Assembly (NCBI RefSeq): GCF_001417735.1
Contig: NZ_BBUZ01000050.1
Coordinates: forward strand, 1-64,000
Length of the DNA: 64,000 nt
Origin: Streptomyces sp. NBRC 110028
Lineage (GTDB): Bacteria > Actinomycetota > Actinomycetes > Streptomycetales > Streptomycetaceae
Direction of reading: 5' to 3'
The first letter of the stretch is position 1. Each line of letters opens with the position of its first letter. The position numbers and the translations under genes are program-made. Below the pieces are notes generated by a model. That model searched no databases. It had not been told where the DNA came from and saw only the letters and a program-made list of their open reading frames with translations. Below are positions 35,638 to 44,820 of the stretch, piece by piece.

Positions 35638-36585
35638 GGCCCGGCCCTGACCGCTTCCGCCACCTCCACGATCCGCCTCGGCTCCGGAGCCGTACAGCTC
35701 GGCCACCGCACCGCTCTGTCCACCGTGGAGGAGTTCGGCCTGATCGACGCCCTGCACCCCGGACGGCTCGACCTGGGGCTCGGCCGCTCCTTCGGGCGCC
35801 CCGTCGACCGGAGCGCGGACGCGCCGCCCACCACGACACCCGTCGTCGACGGACGTACCCCCGGCGGCCTGCGCATCCCGCCCAAGTTCTCCTTCCAGCG
35901 ACTGCTCGGATCGCCGCGTATCGCGCTCCAGCGGCAACTCCTCCAGCAGCCGGGCGCCGAAGCCCAGGACTACGGCGAACAGATCGACGACATCCTCGCC
36001 CTGCTGCGCGGCGACTACCGGTCGGCCGACGATGTCGAAGCACACGCGATCCCCGGCGAAGGCGCCGACGTGCAGGTGTGGATCCTCGGTAGCAGCGGCG
36101 GGCAGAGCGCGCTGGTCGCGGGCCGGGGCGGCCTGCGCTTCGCCGCCAACTACCACGTCAGCCCGGCCACCGTCCTGGAGGCGGTCGAGGCGTACCGCGC
36201 CGCGTTCCAGCCGTCCGAAGTCCTCGACAAGCTGTACGTCAGCGTCTCCGCCGATGTCGTGGTGGCCGAGGACGACGCGACCGCCCGCGAGTTCGCCACG
36301 GGCTACGGGTTGTGGGTCCGCAGCATCCGCACCGCCGAGGGAGCCATTCCCTTTCCCACCCCCGAACAGGCCCGCGCCCACGTGTGGTCCGAAGCGGACC
36401 GGGAGCTGGTCGCCGACCGCGTGGACACCCAGTTCGTCGGCTCGCCCGCGCGCGTCGCCGACGAACTCGAACGACTCCAGGAAGCCACCGGCGCGGACGA
36501 GTTGCTCATCACCACCATCACCCACCGCCACGCCGACCGGGTGCGCTCCTACGAACTGCTCGCCGAGGAGTGGCGACGCCGCTGA
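35638..36585 (+). pseudogene. Luciferase-like (LLM) flavin monooxygenase, N-terminus lost to IS256
   Basis: About 315 C-terminal residues of a flavin-dependent monooxygenase: IRLGSGAVQLGHRTALSTVE, LGLGRSFGRP, VWILGSSGGQSALVAGRGGL, RFAANYHVSPATVLEAVEAY, FVGSPARVADELERLQEATG. Roughly the first 50-60 residues, including the first barrel strand, are missing where the IS256 end abuts. In-frame start upstream belongs to the IS. It faces the ssu-like operon and probably belonged to the same sulfur-scavenging locus. Confidence 0.8.
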
Positions 36586-36616
36586 GCCGGGTACGACGAG
36601 CCGCGCCGTTCCACGG

Positions 36617-37174
36617 TCACGCGGCGACGGCGTCGGCGGAACCCGGGCCGCTCAGCACCGCCGAGAACTGGTCGACGACCTGTTCGAGTCCTGCACGTGC
36701 GACGGCGTCCACCACGACAGCTCCCTCGTCCCGGGCTTCGATGTGCTTGTCCAGCACGAACCAGCCCGGCGTGATGTGTGCCGCCCCCATGGAGGCGAGC
36801 ACCGGCCGCAGCCCGTAGTCGATGGCCAGCACATGAGCGGTGCTGCCGCCGGTTGCCAGCGGCAGCACGGTCTTGCCTTCCAGCGCGTACTGCGGCAGCA
36901 GGTCGAGCAGCGACTTCAGCAGCCCCGAGTACGCGGCCTTGTAGACCGGGGTGCCGATGACGACGGCGTCGGCCCGTGCGACGAGCTGCGTGGCGCGGAC
37001 GATCTCCGGATGCCCGAAGTCCGCGTGCAGCAGGGCCTCGGCCGGAAGCGTGCGGACGTCCAAGGAAATCACCTGGTGCCCCTGTGCGGCGAGCCGGGAG
37101 TCCAGCCCGCGCAGGAGACGGGCGGTGCGGGAGGTGGCGGAGGGGCTTCCGGAGACGGACAGGACGGTGGACAT
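36617..37174 (-). CDS. NAD(P)H-dependent FMN reductase (SsuE-like)
   Basis: A 185-residue flavodoxin-fold reductase that supplies FMNH2 to the monooxygenases. VLSVSGSPSATSRTARLL is the phosphate-binding loop, VIGTPVYKAAYSGLLKSLLD the flavin-site motif and LPLATGGSTAHVLAIDYGLR a family motif of SsuE. It is the last gene of the minus-strand sulfur operon. No redox cofactor motif is missing. SsuE partners with SsuD, encoded at 40972-42084. Confidence 0.9.
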   Translation of the reverse strand: MSTVLSVSGSPSATSRTARLLRGLDSRLAAQGHQVISLDVRTLPAEALLHADFGHPEIVRATQLVARADAVVIGTPVYKAAYSGLLKSLLDLLPQYALEGKTVLPLATGGSTAHVLAIDYGLRPVLASMGAAHITPGWFVLDKHIEARDEGAVVVDAVARAGLEQVVDQFSAVLSGPGSADAVAA

Positions 37175-37217
37175 GGAGGGTCACCTCGAAATCGTCGGTG
37201 CGGGGTATGGGAAACAG

Positions 37218-38657
37218 TCAGAGCGCCTTGCCCGGGTTGAGGATGCCGTGCGGATCGAAGGCCGCCTTGATGCGGTGCTGGAGCCGGTGCTGGTCCGGTC
37301 CGAGCTCGTCGGCGAGCCATCGCCGTTTGAGGGTGCCCACGCCGTGTTCACCGGTGAGCGTGCCGCCGAGGCGGAGGGCGGCGCTGAAGATGTCACCCGC
37401 GGCCCGCCAGACGGCGTCCGGGATGCCAGGGAGAGCCGGGTCGAGAACGAGAATGGGGTGGAGGTTGCCGTCGGCGGCATGGGCGAAGGTGAAGATCCGC
37501 ACCCCGTGGCGGTCGGCCGCGGCGTCGATCTCGCGCACGGCGGTGGCCAGCCTGTTCCGGGGTACGGCGATGTCCTCGATCAGGACCCGGCCCAGCCGCT
37601 CCAGCGAGGGCAGGGCGAGCCGCCGCGCGGCGAGCAGCCGATCCGCCTCGGCCGGATCCCCTGAGACCTCGACCGAAGTCGCCCGTCCGCGCAAGCACCG
37701 TACGGCCGCCTCGGCCTCGGCCGCCGCGCCCCGCCCATCGCACTGCAGGAGCAGCAGCGCGCCCCCGCGCGACCGCAGAGCCGTGCCCTGGGCATCGTCC
37801 ACCGCGCCCAGTACCGGGCCGTCGAGCAGCTCGGCCATGGCGGGCTCGACACGGGCGGCGGTGAGCGCGGAGACGGCCTCGGCGCCTTCAGCGAACGTGG
37901 CGAAGTACGCGGCGACCGTGACCGTCTCCTCGGGCACTGGACGCAGCCGCAGGGTAGCGGCGGTGATCACCCCGAGGGTGCCTTCGGAGCCGGTGAGCAG
38001 GCCGGTCAGGTCATAGCCGGTGACGCCCTTGACCGTGCGCCGTCCGGTCCGTACGAGTGTCCCGTCCGCGAGCACCGCGTCCAGGCCCAGGAGCGCGTCC
38101 CTGGTGACCCCGTACTTGGCGCAGCGTAGCCCGCCCGCGTTGGTCGCGATGTTCCCGCCGATGGTCGAGATCGCCGCGCTCGCCGGGTCGGGTGCGTAGC
38201 GCAGCCCGAACTCGCCTGCCGCGCGGTCCAGTTCGGCGGTGATGACGCCCGGTTCGGCGACGGCGATCTGCTCCTCGGGGCTCAGCTCCAGGATGCGGTT
38301 CATGCGTGACAGATCGAGGACGACACTGCCCGCCCCCGCGCTCGCCCCTCCGGACAGCCCTGTTCCCGCCCCGCGCGGCACGACCGGTACCCGTAGGTCG
38401 TGGGCGTGCCGCAGAGTCGCCTGAATGTGCTCGGTGCGCGTGGCGTGGACGACCGCGAGCGGGACGCCATCCGGCCTGCTGCCGGAGCGGTCGGTGGCGT
38501 AACGGCCGGTGGCCTCGGAACCGGTGGCCAGCGCCTCGTCCGGCAGGTCGCGGCGCAGGGCCGTCAGCAGCGCGGCGGAGGCATCCGTATCGGTGGCATG
38601 CGTGGGTGCGCCGCCCGCGCGGTCGGCCGTGTCCGGATCGGACAGCGGAACGGTCAT
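37218..38657 (-). CDS. FAD-binding oxidoreductase (GlcD/lactate dehydrogenase-type)
   Basis: 479 residues of the vanillyl-alcohol-oxidase superfamily. FAD loop PRGAGTGLSGGASAGAG near residue 95; second FAD-site motif TIGGNIATNAGG and YDLTGLLTGSEGTLGVIT; C-terminal FAD-linked oxidase domain with HAADGNLHP and TGEHGVGTLKRRWL. These oxidise 2-hydroxy acids to 2-oxo acids. In this operon it may process the carbon skeleton left after desulfonation, such as a hydroxy acid, but that is inference. Its start overlaps the stop of the acyl-CoA-dehydrogenase-like gene by four bases (ATGA). Confidence 0.88.
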   Translation of the reverse strand: MTVPLSDPDTADRAGGAPTHATDTDASAALLTALRRDLPDEALATGSEATGRYATDRSGSRPDGVPLAVVHATRTEHIQATLRHAHDLRVPVVPRGAGTGLSGGASAGAGSVVLDLSRMNRILELSPEEQIAVAEPGVITAELDRAAGEFGLRYAPDPASAAISTIGGNIATNAGGLRCAKYGVTRDALLGLDAVLADGTLVRTGRRTVKGVTGYDLTGLLTGSEGTLGVITAATLRLRPVPEETVTVAAYFATFAEGAEAVSALTAARVEPAMAELLDGPVLGAVDDAQGTALRSRGGALLLLQCDGRGAAAEAEAAVRCLRGRATSVEVSGDPAEADRLLAARRLALPSLERLGRVLIEDIAVPRNRLATAVREIDAAADRHGVRIFTFAHAADGNLHPILVLDPALPGIPDAVWRAAGDIFSAALRLGGTLTGEHGVGTLKRRWLADELGPDQHRLQHRIKAAFDPHGILNPGKAL

Positions 38658-39829
38658 GTCGGCCTCTCACTTCCTGTGCCGAGCGCGGCCGCGCCGATGG
38701 CGAGCAGCGCCGTGTCTTCCTGTGGGGCGTGTACCGGGGCGCACTGGACGTCCCGGAAGTGGCGCTCCAGGGGGTTGTCGCGGGACAGCCCCGGATTCCC
38801 CAGCAGCCGCAACCCCAGGGCGACCGCCTCGGTGGCGTGCCGGTCCGCCAGGACCCGGGCGCCCAGCGCGTGTTCGGGGGCGTACGAACCGTCGGCGCCG
38901 TCGACCCGCTCCGCACCCGTGAACACCAGATGTTCGGCCAAGTCCAGCCGCAGAGCGATCTCACCGGCCACGCGCCGGAAGCGCTCGGTACGGGCCACCG
39001 GATGGCCGAGGTTGGCGGGGATCCGCTCGTGGGCGAAGCGGTGGACGTAACCCTGGGCGGCGCGCGCCACACCCAGGTAGAGGGCGGCGAGCGGCAGGTG
39101 GAGGGCCGCGCCCGCGCGGTTGTCCTGCTCCGCCTCGGCGCCGTGCCCGGCCAGGTCGATGACGTTGCCCTCGGGGATCTCGACGTCGTGCAGCGCGATG
39201 TCGTGGCTTCCGCTGGCGCGCAGCCCCAGATGGTCCCAGCGGTGGGTGATCTCGATCCCGGGGGCGGTGCCGGGCACCACGAAGGTGCCGACCCGTGGCG
39301 TGGGCTCGTCCGTGGTGGCCCACACCAGCAGCCAGTCCAGCCCTTCCACACCGGTCGCGAAGCGCTTGCGGCCGCTGAGCGACCAGCCGTCGGGGGTGCG
39401 CCGGGCCACCGTCGAGGGCAGTCCACCGCGCGCGGGCGAGCCGAGTTCGGGCTCGACACGGACGTGGTTGAGCAGCACCGGCCGCGAAGCGGCCTCGGCC
39501 AGCACCTGCCCGTAGAGCTCTTCCGGCCAGTGCGGCCGCATGGCCTGGCGGCGGTGGACGGCGAGGCTCATGGCGGCGATCAGCGCCACCGACGGATCGC
39601 CTTCGCCGAGCGCGTGCAGGATGCGCGCGGTGTCCGCCACCCCGAGGGCGGGGCCCCCGTACCGCTCGCCGACGGTGGCGGTGAGCAGCCCGGCCTCGTG
39701 CGCTGCGCGGATCCCCTCGGCCGGAAACGTGCCGTCGCGGTCGTACGCGGCCGCGGTCGCGGCGAGCCGTCGCGTCACGGAGGCCAGCGAGGAGAGATCC
39801 GGGACGGGAAACGGAAAGTCGCCGGTCAT
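38654..39829 (-). CDS. Acyl-CoA dehydrogenase-fold flavoenzyme (SfnB/DszC-like)
   Basis: 391 residues: helical N-terminus (EGIRAAHEAGLLTATVGERY), barrel strand motif DGWSLSGRKRFATGVEG, WDHLGLRASGSHDIALHD, and C-terminal helices. The catalytic Glu of true acyl-CoA dehydrogenases is not obvious, and the WDHLGLRASGS motif and context fit the FMNH2-dependent group that includes DszC and SfnB, which act in sulfur acquisition. Overlaps both neighbours by four bases. It would use FMNH2 from the SsuE-like reductase. Confidence 0.82.
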   Translation of the reverse strand: MTGDFPFPVPDLSSLASVTRRLAATAAAYDRDGTFPAEGIRAAHEAGLLTATVGERYGGPALGVADTARILHALGEGDPSVALIAAMSLAVHRRQAMRPHWPEELYGQVLAEAASRPVLLNHVRVEPELGSPARGGLPSTVARRTPDGWSLSGRKRFATGVEGLDWLLVWATTDEPTPRVGTFVVPGTAPGIEITHRWDHLGLRASGSHDIALHDVEIPEGNVIDLAGHGAEAEQDNRAGAALHLPLAALYLGVARAAQGYVHRFAHERIPANLGHPVARTERFRRVAGEIALRLDLAEHLVFTGAERVDGADGSYAPEHALGARVLADRHATEAVALGLRLLGNPGLSRDNPLERHFRDVQCAPVHAPQEDTALLAIGAAALGTGSERPT

Positions 39830-40905
39830 GAGGCGAGTTCCCGGCGCAGCAGCGGAGTCAGACGGTCGCTCCAGAATTCGCTCACCGTCAGCTTCCGCTT
39901 CACCGCGCCGAGGTCACCGAAGGCGTCGGCCACCTTCTGCTCGGAGGCGGTGGCCCCAGGGCTCACCGGCCGGATCCCGGTCCCGCGCTGGGCCTGTCCC
40001 GCCGTGAACTCCTCCAGCGCCTGATCCACCGGCTGGTGGGTGGCGGCGGCGATGACCTTCGCGTATTCCTTCTGGCGCCCGTCGCGCACATAGGCGTACG
40101 CCTTGTCGAGGCGGGCCAGCAGATCCGCCAGCGCTCCGCGCCGGGCCGCGCCGCCGAGGGTGTCGTCCGAGGCCGTCCACAGGAAGTTGCCGGAGAGGAT
40201 GTCCTTGCCGGAACCGATGGTGCGGGCACCCCGCTGATGGGCGGTGATGACCGCGTTGCCATATCCGGCGAACGCGTCGACGGAACCGCCGTTCAACGCG
40301 GCGATCCCCTTGTCGGGATCCAGCGGGGCGGCCTCGATGTCGTCCCAGCCGAGCCCGGCCCGCTTCAGCAGCTCGTAGAGGAAGTAGTGGGCGGTGGTGT
40401 TCTTGACGTAGCCGACCCTCTTGCCCCGCAGCTGCGACATCGAGGTGATCGTGGACCCCTTGGGGGCCACGACCTCCTGGTTGAGGGTGTTGCCGCGCTC
40501 CACGGCGACGACCTTGAAGTTCGGCTTTCCGCCGCCCGCCGCGAAGACCGGCGGGATCTCGCTGGAACTCGCCACGTCCAGGGCGCCGGCGCGCACCGCC
40601 TCCAGTTGCCTGTCGCCGCCCTGGAACAGGCTCCACTTCACCTGGTAAGGGGTGTCGTCCAAGTGCGCGAACTTCAGCAGCGCCTCCTCCTCCTTCCAGC
40701 CGGTCGCACCGACTCGGAGGGTGACGGAGGATCCCTTCCCGCCCCCGTCCGCGCCCGCGGTGCCGCCACAGGCGCTCAGCGCACCGGCGGCCAGCGCCAC
40801 GACGGCGCCGAGAGCGGTACGGGCGCGAGCGCGCCGGGGACGGGAGCGGGCGCGCCGGGGACGGGAGCGGGCCGGTGGCCTGGACATCCGGGTGATGCCT
40901 TTCAT
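39826..40905 (-). CDS. ABC transporter substrate-binding lipoprotein (SsuA-like, sulfonate type)
   Basis: About 359 residues with a lipoprotein signal: Arg-rich start, hydrophobic stretch, lipobox LSAC then GGTAGADGG. The mature protein follows the NMT1/SsuA fold: VRVGATGWKEEEALLKFA-type beginning, ALDVASSSEIPPVFAAGG, GKRVGYVKNTTAHYFLYELL, NGGSVDAFAGYGNAVITA. It would capture sulfonates outside the membrane. An internal ATG at 40887 has AAAGG nine bases upstream and could be the true start. Two copies of a repeat encode the Arg-rich leader (40835-40873). Confidence 0.87.
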   Translation of the reverse strand: MKGITRMSRPPARSRPRRARSRPRRARARTALGAVVALAAGALSACGGTAGADGGGKGSSVTLRVGATGWKEEEALLKFAHLDDTPYQVKWSLFQGGDRQLEAVRAGALDVASSSEIPPVFAAGGGKPNFKVVAVERGNTLNQEVVAPKGSTITSMSQLRGKRVGYVKNTTAHYFLYELLKRAGLGWDDIEAAPLDPDKGIAALNGGSVDAFAGYGNAVITAHQRGARTIGSGKDILSGNFLWTASDDTLGGAARRGALADLLARLDKAYAYVRDGRQKEYAKVIAAATHQPVDQALEEFTAGQAQRGTGIRPVSPGATASEQKVADAFGDLGAVKRKLTVSEFWSDRLTPLLRRELAS

Positions 40906-40971
40906 GAGGAGAACGGTGAGAACGAGGAGAAGGGGTGAAGGGGTGAAGGGGGTGAAGACGGTGGCCGGACG

Positions 40972-42084
40972 TCAGACGGCCGAGGTGGCGGCGCGGTGCG
41001 CCAGCTCCTGACGGACCAGCGGCAGTACATGACGCCCGTAGTCGATGGCGTCGTTGAGCGGGTCGTAGCCACGGATGGACAGCAGCTCACAGCCGATGTC
41101 GACGTAGTCGAGCAGCGCCTTGGCGACCGTCTCCGGGGAGCCGACCAGTGCCGTGGAGGCACCGGCGGCGTTGGTGGCCGCGGCGGGTGCGGTCCACAGG
41201 CAGCGGTCGTGCACCTCGCCGCGCTCGGCGACGGCCAGCAGCCGCTGCGATCCGACGTTGGACGGGGTGCCCTGGCCGACCGCCGGGTAGTGCCTGCGCT
41301 TGGCCCGCTCGGCGTGGTTGGCCTTCACGGCGCCCAGGGTGCGGTGCGCCTTCTCCCATGCCAGCTCGTCGGTGGGGACGATGATCGGCCGGAAGGACAC
41401 CCAGATGCGCGGCCGGGGCCGGCCCGCGGCGTCCGCGTACGCCTTCACCGAGGCGATCTGCTCGGCGGTCTCCTTCAGCGGCTCGCCCCACAGCCCGAAG
41501 ATGTCGCCCTGCTGCCCGCCCACCCGGTACGCGTCCCTCGACGAGCCGCCCACCGAGATGGGGATGGTGCCGTGGTACGGGGCGACATCGGAGCGGAAGC
41601 CCTCGAAGCGGTAGTACGGGCCCTCGTGGGAGATCGGCCCGTCGGCCTCCCACACCCTGCGCAGGATCCGGATGTACTCGTCCGATCGGGCGTACCGCTC
41701 GCTCTTGCTCAGATAGTCGCCCTCGCGGTGCTGCTCCTCGTCGTTGCCGCCGGAGATGATGTGCACCACCAGCCGCCCGGCGCTGATCTGGTCCAACGTG
41801 GCCAGTGCGCGGGCCGCGTGGGTGGGGAATACCACCCCGGGGCGGTGGGCGAGCACCGGTTTGACGCGCTCGGTGTGATGGGCGACGAACTGGGCCAGCT
41901 GCAGCGCGTCCGGGGCGGCCGAGTGGTAGGTGACCAGGGTGTAGTCGAAGCCGGAGTCGTCCAGAGCCCGGGCGTAGCGGCGGGCGTAGTCCACATCGAT
42001 CCCGGAACCCGCGGTGGGGTCGCCCTCGGTGGCGGGGTTGGGGTGGACGGCGCTGATGAACTCGACGGGCATGGCTGCGGTCAC
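40972..42084 (-). CDS. ssuD: FMNH2-dependent alkanesulfonate monooxygenase (SsuD-like)
   Basis: 370 residues, the usual SsuD length, a TIM-barrel luciferase-family enzyme that converts alkanesulfonate and FMNH2 to aldehyde and sulfite. Motifs: HRPGVVFPTHAARALATLDQ, RLVVHIISGGNDEEQHREGD, YARSDEYIRILRRVWEADGP, GPYYRFEGFRSD, GTIPISVGGSSRDAYRVGG. GTG start overlapped by the TGA of the second binding-protein gene (42081-42084). With FMN reductase, binding proteins and SsuB/C it makes a complete sulfonate uptake and desulfonation set. The exact substrate may be another organosulfur compound. Confidence 0.85.
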   Translation of the reverse strand: MTAAMPVEFISAVHPNPATEGDPTAGSGIDVDYARRYARALDDSGFDYTLVTYHSAAPDALQLAQFVAHHTERVKPVLAHRPGVVFPTHAARALATLDQISAGRLVVHIISGGNDEEQHREGDYLSKSERYARSDEYIRILRRVWEADGPISHEGPYYRFEGFRSDVAPYHGTIPISVGGSSRDAYRVGGQQGDIFGLWGEPLKETAEQIASVKAYADAAGRPRPRIWVSFRPIIVPTDELAWEKAHRTLGAVKANHAERAKRRHYPAVGQGTPSNVGSQRLLAVAERGEVHDRCLWTAPAAATNAAGASTALVGSPETVAKALLDYVDIGCELLSIRGYDPLNDAIDYGRHVLPLVRQELAHRAATSAV

Positions 42085-43100
42085 TCCTTGACGAGGCTGG
42101 TGTCGACGTGGTCGGCGAGGGTCGGCTCGGGGGTGAGCACACCGATGCCGTGCATGGTGTCGCCGACCTCCTGCACGGACCGGATCACCGGCTCACTCAC
42201 CGGCAGCAGTTCGCTGTTGGCCTGGTCGACCAAGTCCTTGGCCACCGTGGCCGAGGCTCCGTTGGTGTGCTGGATGGCCTTGGCGTATTCCGCGGGGTGC
42301 CGGCGGGACCAGGCCAGCGCCTTGTCGAGCCGGCGCAGATAGTCGGTGATGGCCTTCTTCTTCGCCGGGACTTCAAGGGCCTGCTCCGAGGCCCCGATGA
42401 AGCCGTAGCCGCTGACCCGCCCGTTCGCCCCGTTGACCAGGAGACGGCCCCCGTGCTGCTCGGCCACCGTCTTGTACACGCCGAACGTGGCCCACGCCTC
42501 GACCTTGCCGGAGGTGAAGGCGGCCTGTGCGTCGGTGGGTAGCAGGTACTGCACACGGACGTCCGAGTAGCTCAGCCCCGCCTGCTCCAGCGCGTGCGCC
42601 AGCAGATACTCGGCGATGGACCCCTTGGCCGAGGAGACGACGACCTTCTTCCCCTTGAGGTCCTTGACGCTCTTCACCGGTGAGTTCTCGCGGACCACGA
42701 TCCCGGTGTGGGTGCCGTCGTTGTGCAGCGCCCCGACGGCCTTGACGCGTACCCCGCCGGCGAGTGCCTGGAGGGTGGGCAGATCGGCGGCGTACGAGGT
42801 GTCGGCGGCCCCGGCCTGCACGGCCTGGAACAGCGGTGCGGCGCCCTCGAATTCGGCCCACTTCACCTTGTACGGCGTTCCCTTGAGGGCGCCGGAGGCG
42901 TCGAAGAGCGTCTTCAGGTTCTTGGCCTGGTCACCGAGGGTCAGTGTCACCTTCGACGGATCGGTCTCGGACGCCGCCCGGCTGTCGCCCGCGCACGCGC
43001 TGGTGGCGAGGAGGGCGGTGAGCGACAGCGCGGCGCCGAGCGCGCGTGCCGCGACCGAAGCCTTGCGGTTCCCAACGTTCAAGCAGGTCAAGCGGTTCAT
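42081..43100 (-). CDS. ssuA: ABC transporter substrate-binding lipoprotein (SsuA-like), second copy
   Basis: About 339 residues. Lipobox LLATSACAGD follows a hydrophobic signal. The binding-protein fold is visible in TLFDASGALKGTPYKVKWAE, AGAADTSYAADLPTLQALAG, LKGKKVVVSSAKGSIAEYLL and GKVEAWATFGVYKTVAEQHGG. ATG 43100 overlaps the SsuB stop by four bases (ATGA), which rules out the longer frame. It is directly behind the transporter genes, so it is the cognate binding protein; the other copy at 39826 may widen substrate range. Confidence 0.88.
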   Translation of the reverse strand: MNRLTCLNVGNRKASVAARALGAALSLTALLATSACAGDSRAASETDPSKVTLTLGDQAKNLKTLFDASGALKGTPYKVKWAEFEGAAPLFQAVQAGAADTSYAADLPTLQALAGGVRVKAVGALHNDGTHTGIVVRENSPVKSVKDLKGKKVVVSSAKGSIAEYLLAHALEQAGLSYSDVRVQYLLPTDAQAAFTSGKVEAWATFGVYKTVAEQHGGRLLVNGANGRVSGYGFIGASEQALEVPAKKKAITDYLRRLDKALAWSRRHPAEYAKAIQHTNGASATVAKDLVDQANSELLPVSEPVIRSVQEVGDTMHGIGVLTPEPTLADHVDTSLVKE

Positions 43101-43843
43101 GCGGTCACCTCTTCCCGATGGTGCGAAAGCGCCGAGGCGTCGTCGACGCCCAGCCGTCGCAGGAGTTCGCCGCGCAATGCCACGAAGTCGGGGGAGCCGA
43201 GGTCGCGCGGGCGGTCGAGGCCCACCCGCGCCTCGTAGGCGATGCGCCCGCCGTCCATCACCAGCACCCGGTCGGCCAGCAGCAGCGCCTCCTCGACGTC
43301 GTGCGTGACCAGCAGGATCGAGCAGCGGTGCCGCTGCCACAGATCGGCCACCAGCCGCTGCGCCTTGCCGCGGGTGAGCGCGTCCAGCGCGCCGAACGGC
43401 TCGTCCAGCAGCAGCAGTTCGGGTTCGTGCACCAGCGCACGGGCCAAGGACACGCGCTGGGACTGACCGCCGGAGAGCGTCCGGGGCCAGGCACCCGCGT
43501 ACTCCTCGATGCCGACCTCGGCCAGATACCGCTCGGCGAGCGCGCGGTCCCCGCGCGGCAGACCGAGCACGACGTTGTGCCACACCCGCAGCCACGGCAT
43601 CAGCCGTGGCGACTGGAAGGCCACCGAGCGCCGCTCCGGTACGTCCACTTCGCCCTCGGTCTCGCTGTCCAGCCCGGCGAGGATCCGCAGCAGTGTCGAC
43701 TTCCCGCAGCCGCTCTGGCCGAGCAGGGCCACGAATTCGCCCTCGCGGATGGTGATGTCGAGCCCGTCGAGCACCGTCTTGTCACCGAAGGCGCGGGTCA
43801 GTCCGCGGACCTTCACGCTGTTCGTGCCGTTCACCGCGGTCAT
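43097..43843 (-). CDS. ssuB: Sulfonate ABC transporter ATPase (SsuB)
   Basis: 248 residues: Walker A GQSGCGKSTLL, Q-loop SVAFQSPRLMPW, signature LSGGQSQRVSLARAL, Walker B ELLLLDEPFGALD, H-loop VTHDVEE. This is the cytoplasmic ATPase of the NitT/TauT/SsuABC type importer. Start 43843 overlaps the permease stop (ATGA). Length and motif order are normal for SsuB. Confidence 0.92.
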   Translation of the reverse strand: MTAVNGTNSVKVRGLTRAFGDKTVLDGLDITIREGEFVALLGQSGCGKSTLLRILAGLDSETEGEVDVPERRSVAFQSPRLMPWLRVWHNVVLGLPRGDRALAERYLAEVGIEEYAGAWPRTLSGGQSQRVSLARALVHEPELLLLDEPFGALDALTRGKAQRLVADLWQRHRCSILLVTHDVEEALLLADRVLVMDGGRIAYEARVGLDRPRDLGSPDFVALRGELLRRLGVDDASALSHHREEVTA

Positions 43844-44769
43844 GCTCCCTCCCCTTCGAACGAGGCGCGCCAGTCCAGCAGCCGCCGGGACAGCAGCCGC
43901 ACCGCGAAGTCGCAGAGCAGCCCGAGCACCGCGTACACGGCCAGGCACAGGACGATGACGTCGGTTTGGAAGTACTGCTGGGCGTTGCTCATCAGATAGC
44001 CGATACCGGCGTCCGCGTTGACCTGCTCGGCGAAGACCAGGGCCAGCCACGCGGTGGACAGCGCGTATCGCAGCCCGACCAGCGCGCCGGGCAGCGCGGA
44101 CGGCAGGATCACGTACCGGATCAGTCCGATGCGGCCCAGGCCCACCATCCGCCCGGCCTCGATCAGCTGCGCGTCGGCGGAGCGGATGCCGCCGTAGATG
44201 TTGAAGTACAGCGGGTAGGTGACACCGAGCGCCACCAGCGCGATCTTCGGTGTTTCGTCGATGCCGAACCAGACGATGAACAACGGGATCAGGCCCACCC
44301 AGGGGATGGCCCGGAACATGCCCATGGAGGCGTCGATGACGTCCTCGCCCAGCCGGAACAGCCCGGCGGTGAGTGACAGGGTGAGCGCCACGGCCGCACC
44401 GATGAGGAAGCCGAGGGCCGCGCGACGGCCGGAGGCGGCGATGGCCTGCGGCAGCTCACCGGTGCCGATGAGGTCCGCCCCACGCCGCACGACGTCGATG
44501 GGGGAGGCCAGCACGGACTCGGGGAGCACGCCCGTAGCGGCGGCCAGGAACCAGAGCAGCAGCAGCCCGAGGGGCCCGGAGGCCCGCCGGATCCCGCGCG
44601 GCACCCGCAAGCGGGGCCGGGACCGGGTGCGCCTGGCGGCGGGGCGGGATGTCCGCGCAACGGCGGGCTCGGCGGGCGGAGTCGAGTCCTCCGCCGCACC
44701 GGGGGGTGGGGGTGCGGAGGTGTGCGGGGGCGGTGAGGCCCCGGACACAGGGGAGTGCGGGGAGGGCAT
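43840..44769 (-). CDS. ssuC: Sulfonate ABC transporter permease (SsuC)
   Basis: 309 residues: a long Pro/Arg-rich cytoplasmic N-terminus (about 65 residues) followed by about six membrane helices (LGLLLLWFLAAATGVLP, ALGFLIGAAVALTLSLTAGL, VGLIPLFIVWFGI). The coupling EAA loop is EAGRMVGLGRIGLIRYVILP. The pair SsuB/SsuC forms the importer. ATG 44769 lies 51 bases after the upstream rhodanese stop, the only gap apart from 40905-40972 in an otherwise overlapping operon. The N-terminal extension is longer than usual. Confidence 0.9.
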   Translation of the reverse strand: MPSPHSPVSGASPPPHTSAPPPPGAAEDSTPPAEPAVARTSRPAARRTRSRPRLRVPRGIRRASGPLGLLLLWFLAAATGVLPESVLASPIDVVRRGADLIGTGELPQAIAASGRRAALGFLIGAAVALTLSLTAGLFRLGEDVIDASMGMFRAIPWVGLIPLFIVWFGIDETPKIALVALGVTYPLYFNIYGGIRSADAQLIEAGRMVGLGRIGLIRYVILPSALPGALVGLRYALSTAWLALVFAEQVNADAGIGYLMSNAQQYFQTDVIVLCLAVYAVLGLLCDFAVRLLSRRLLDWRASFEGEGA

Positions 44770-44820
44770 GATGCGGCCTCTCGGTCGGGAAGTGTTCACA
44801 GGAGATGTGCGGGCGGCGGA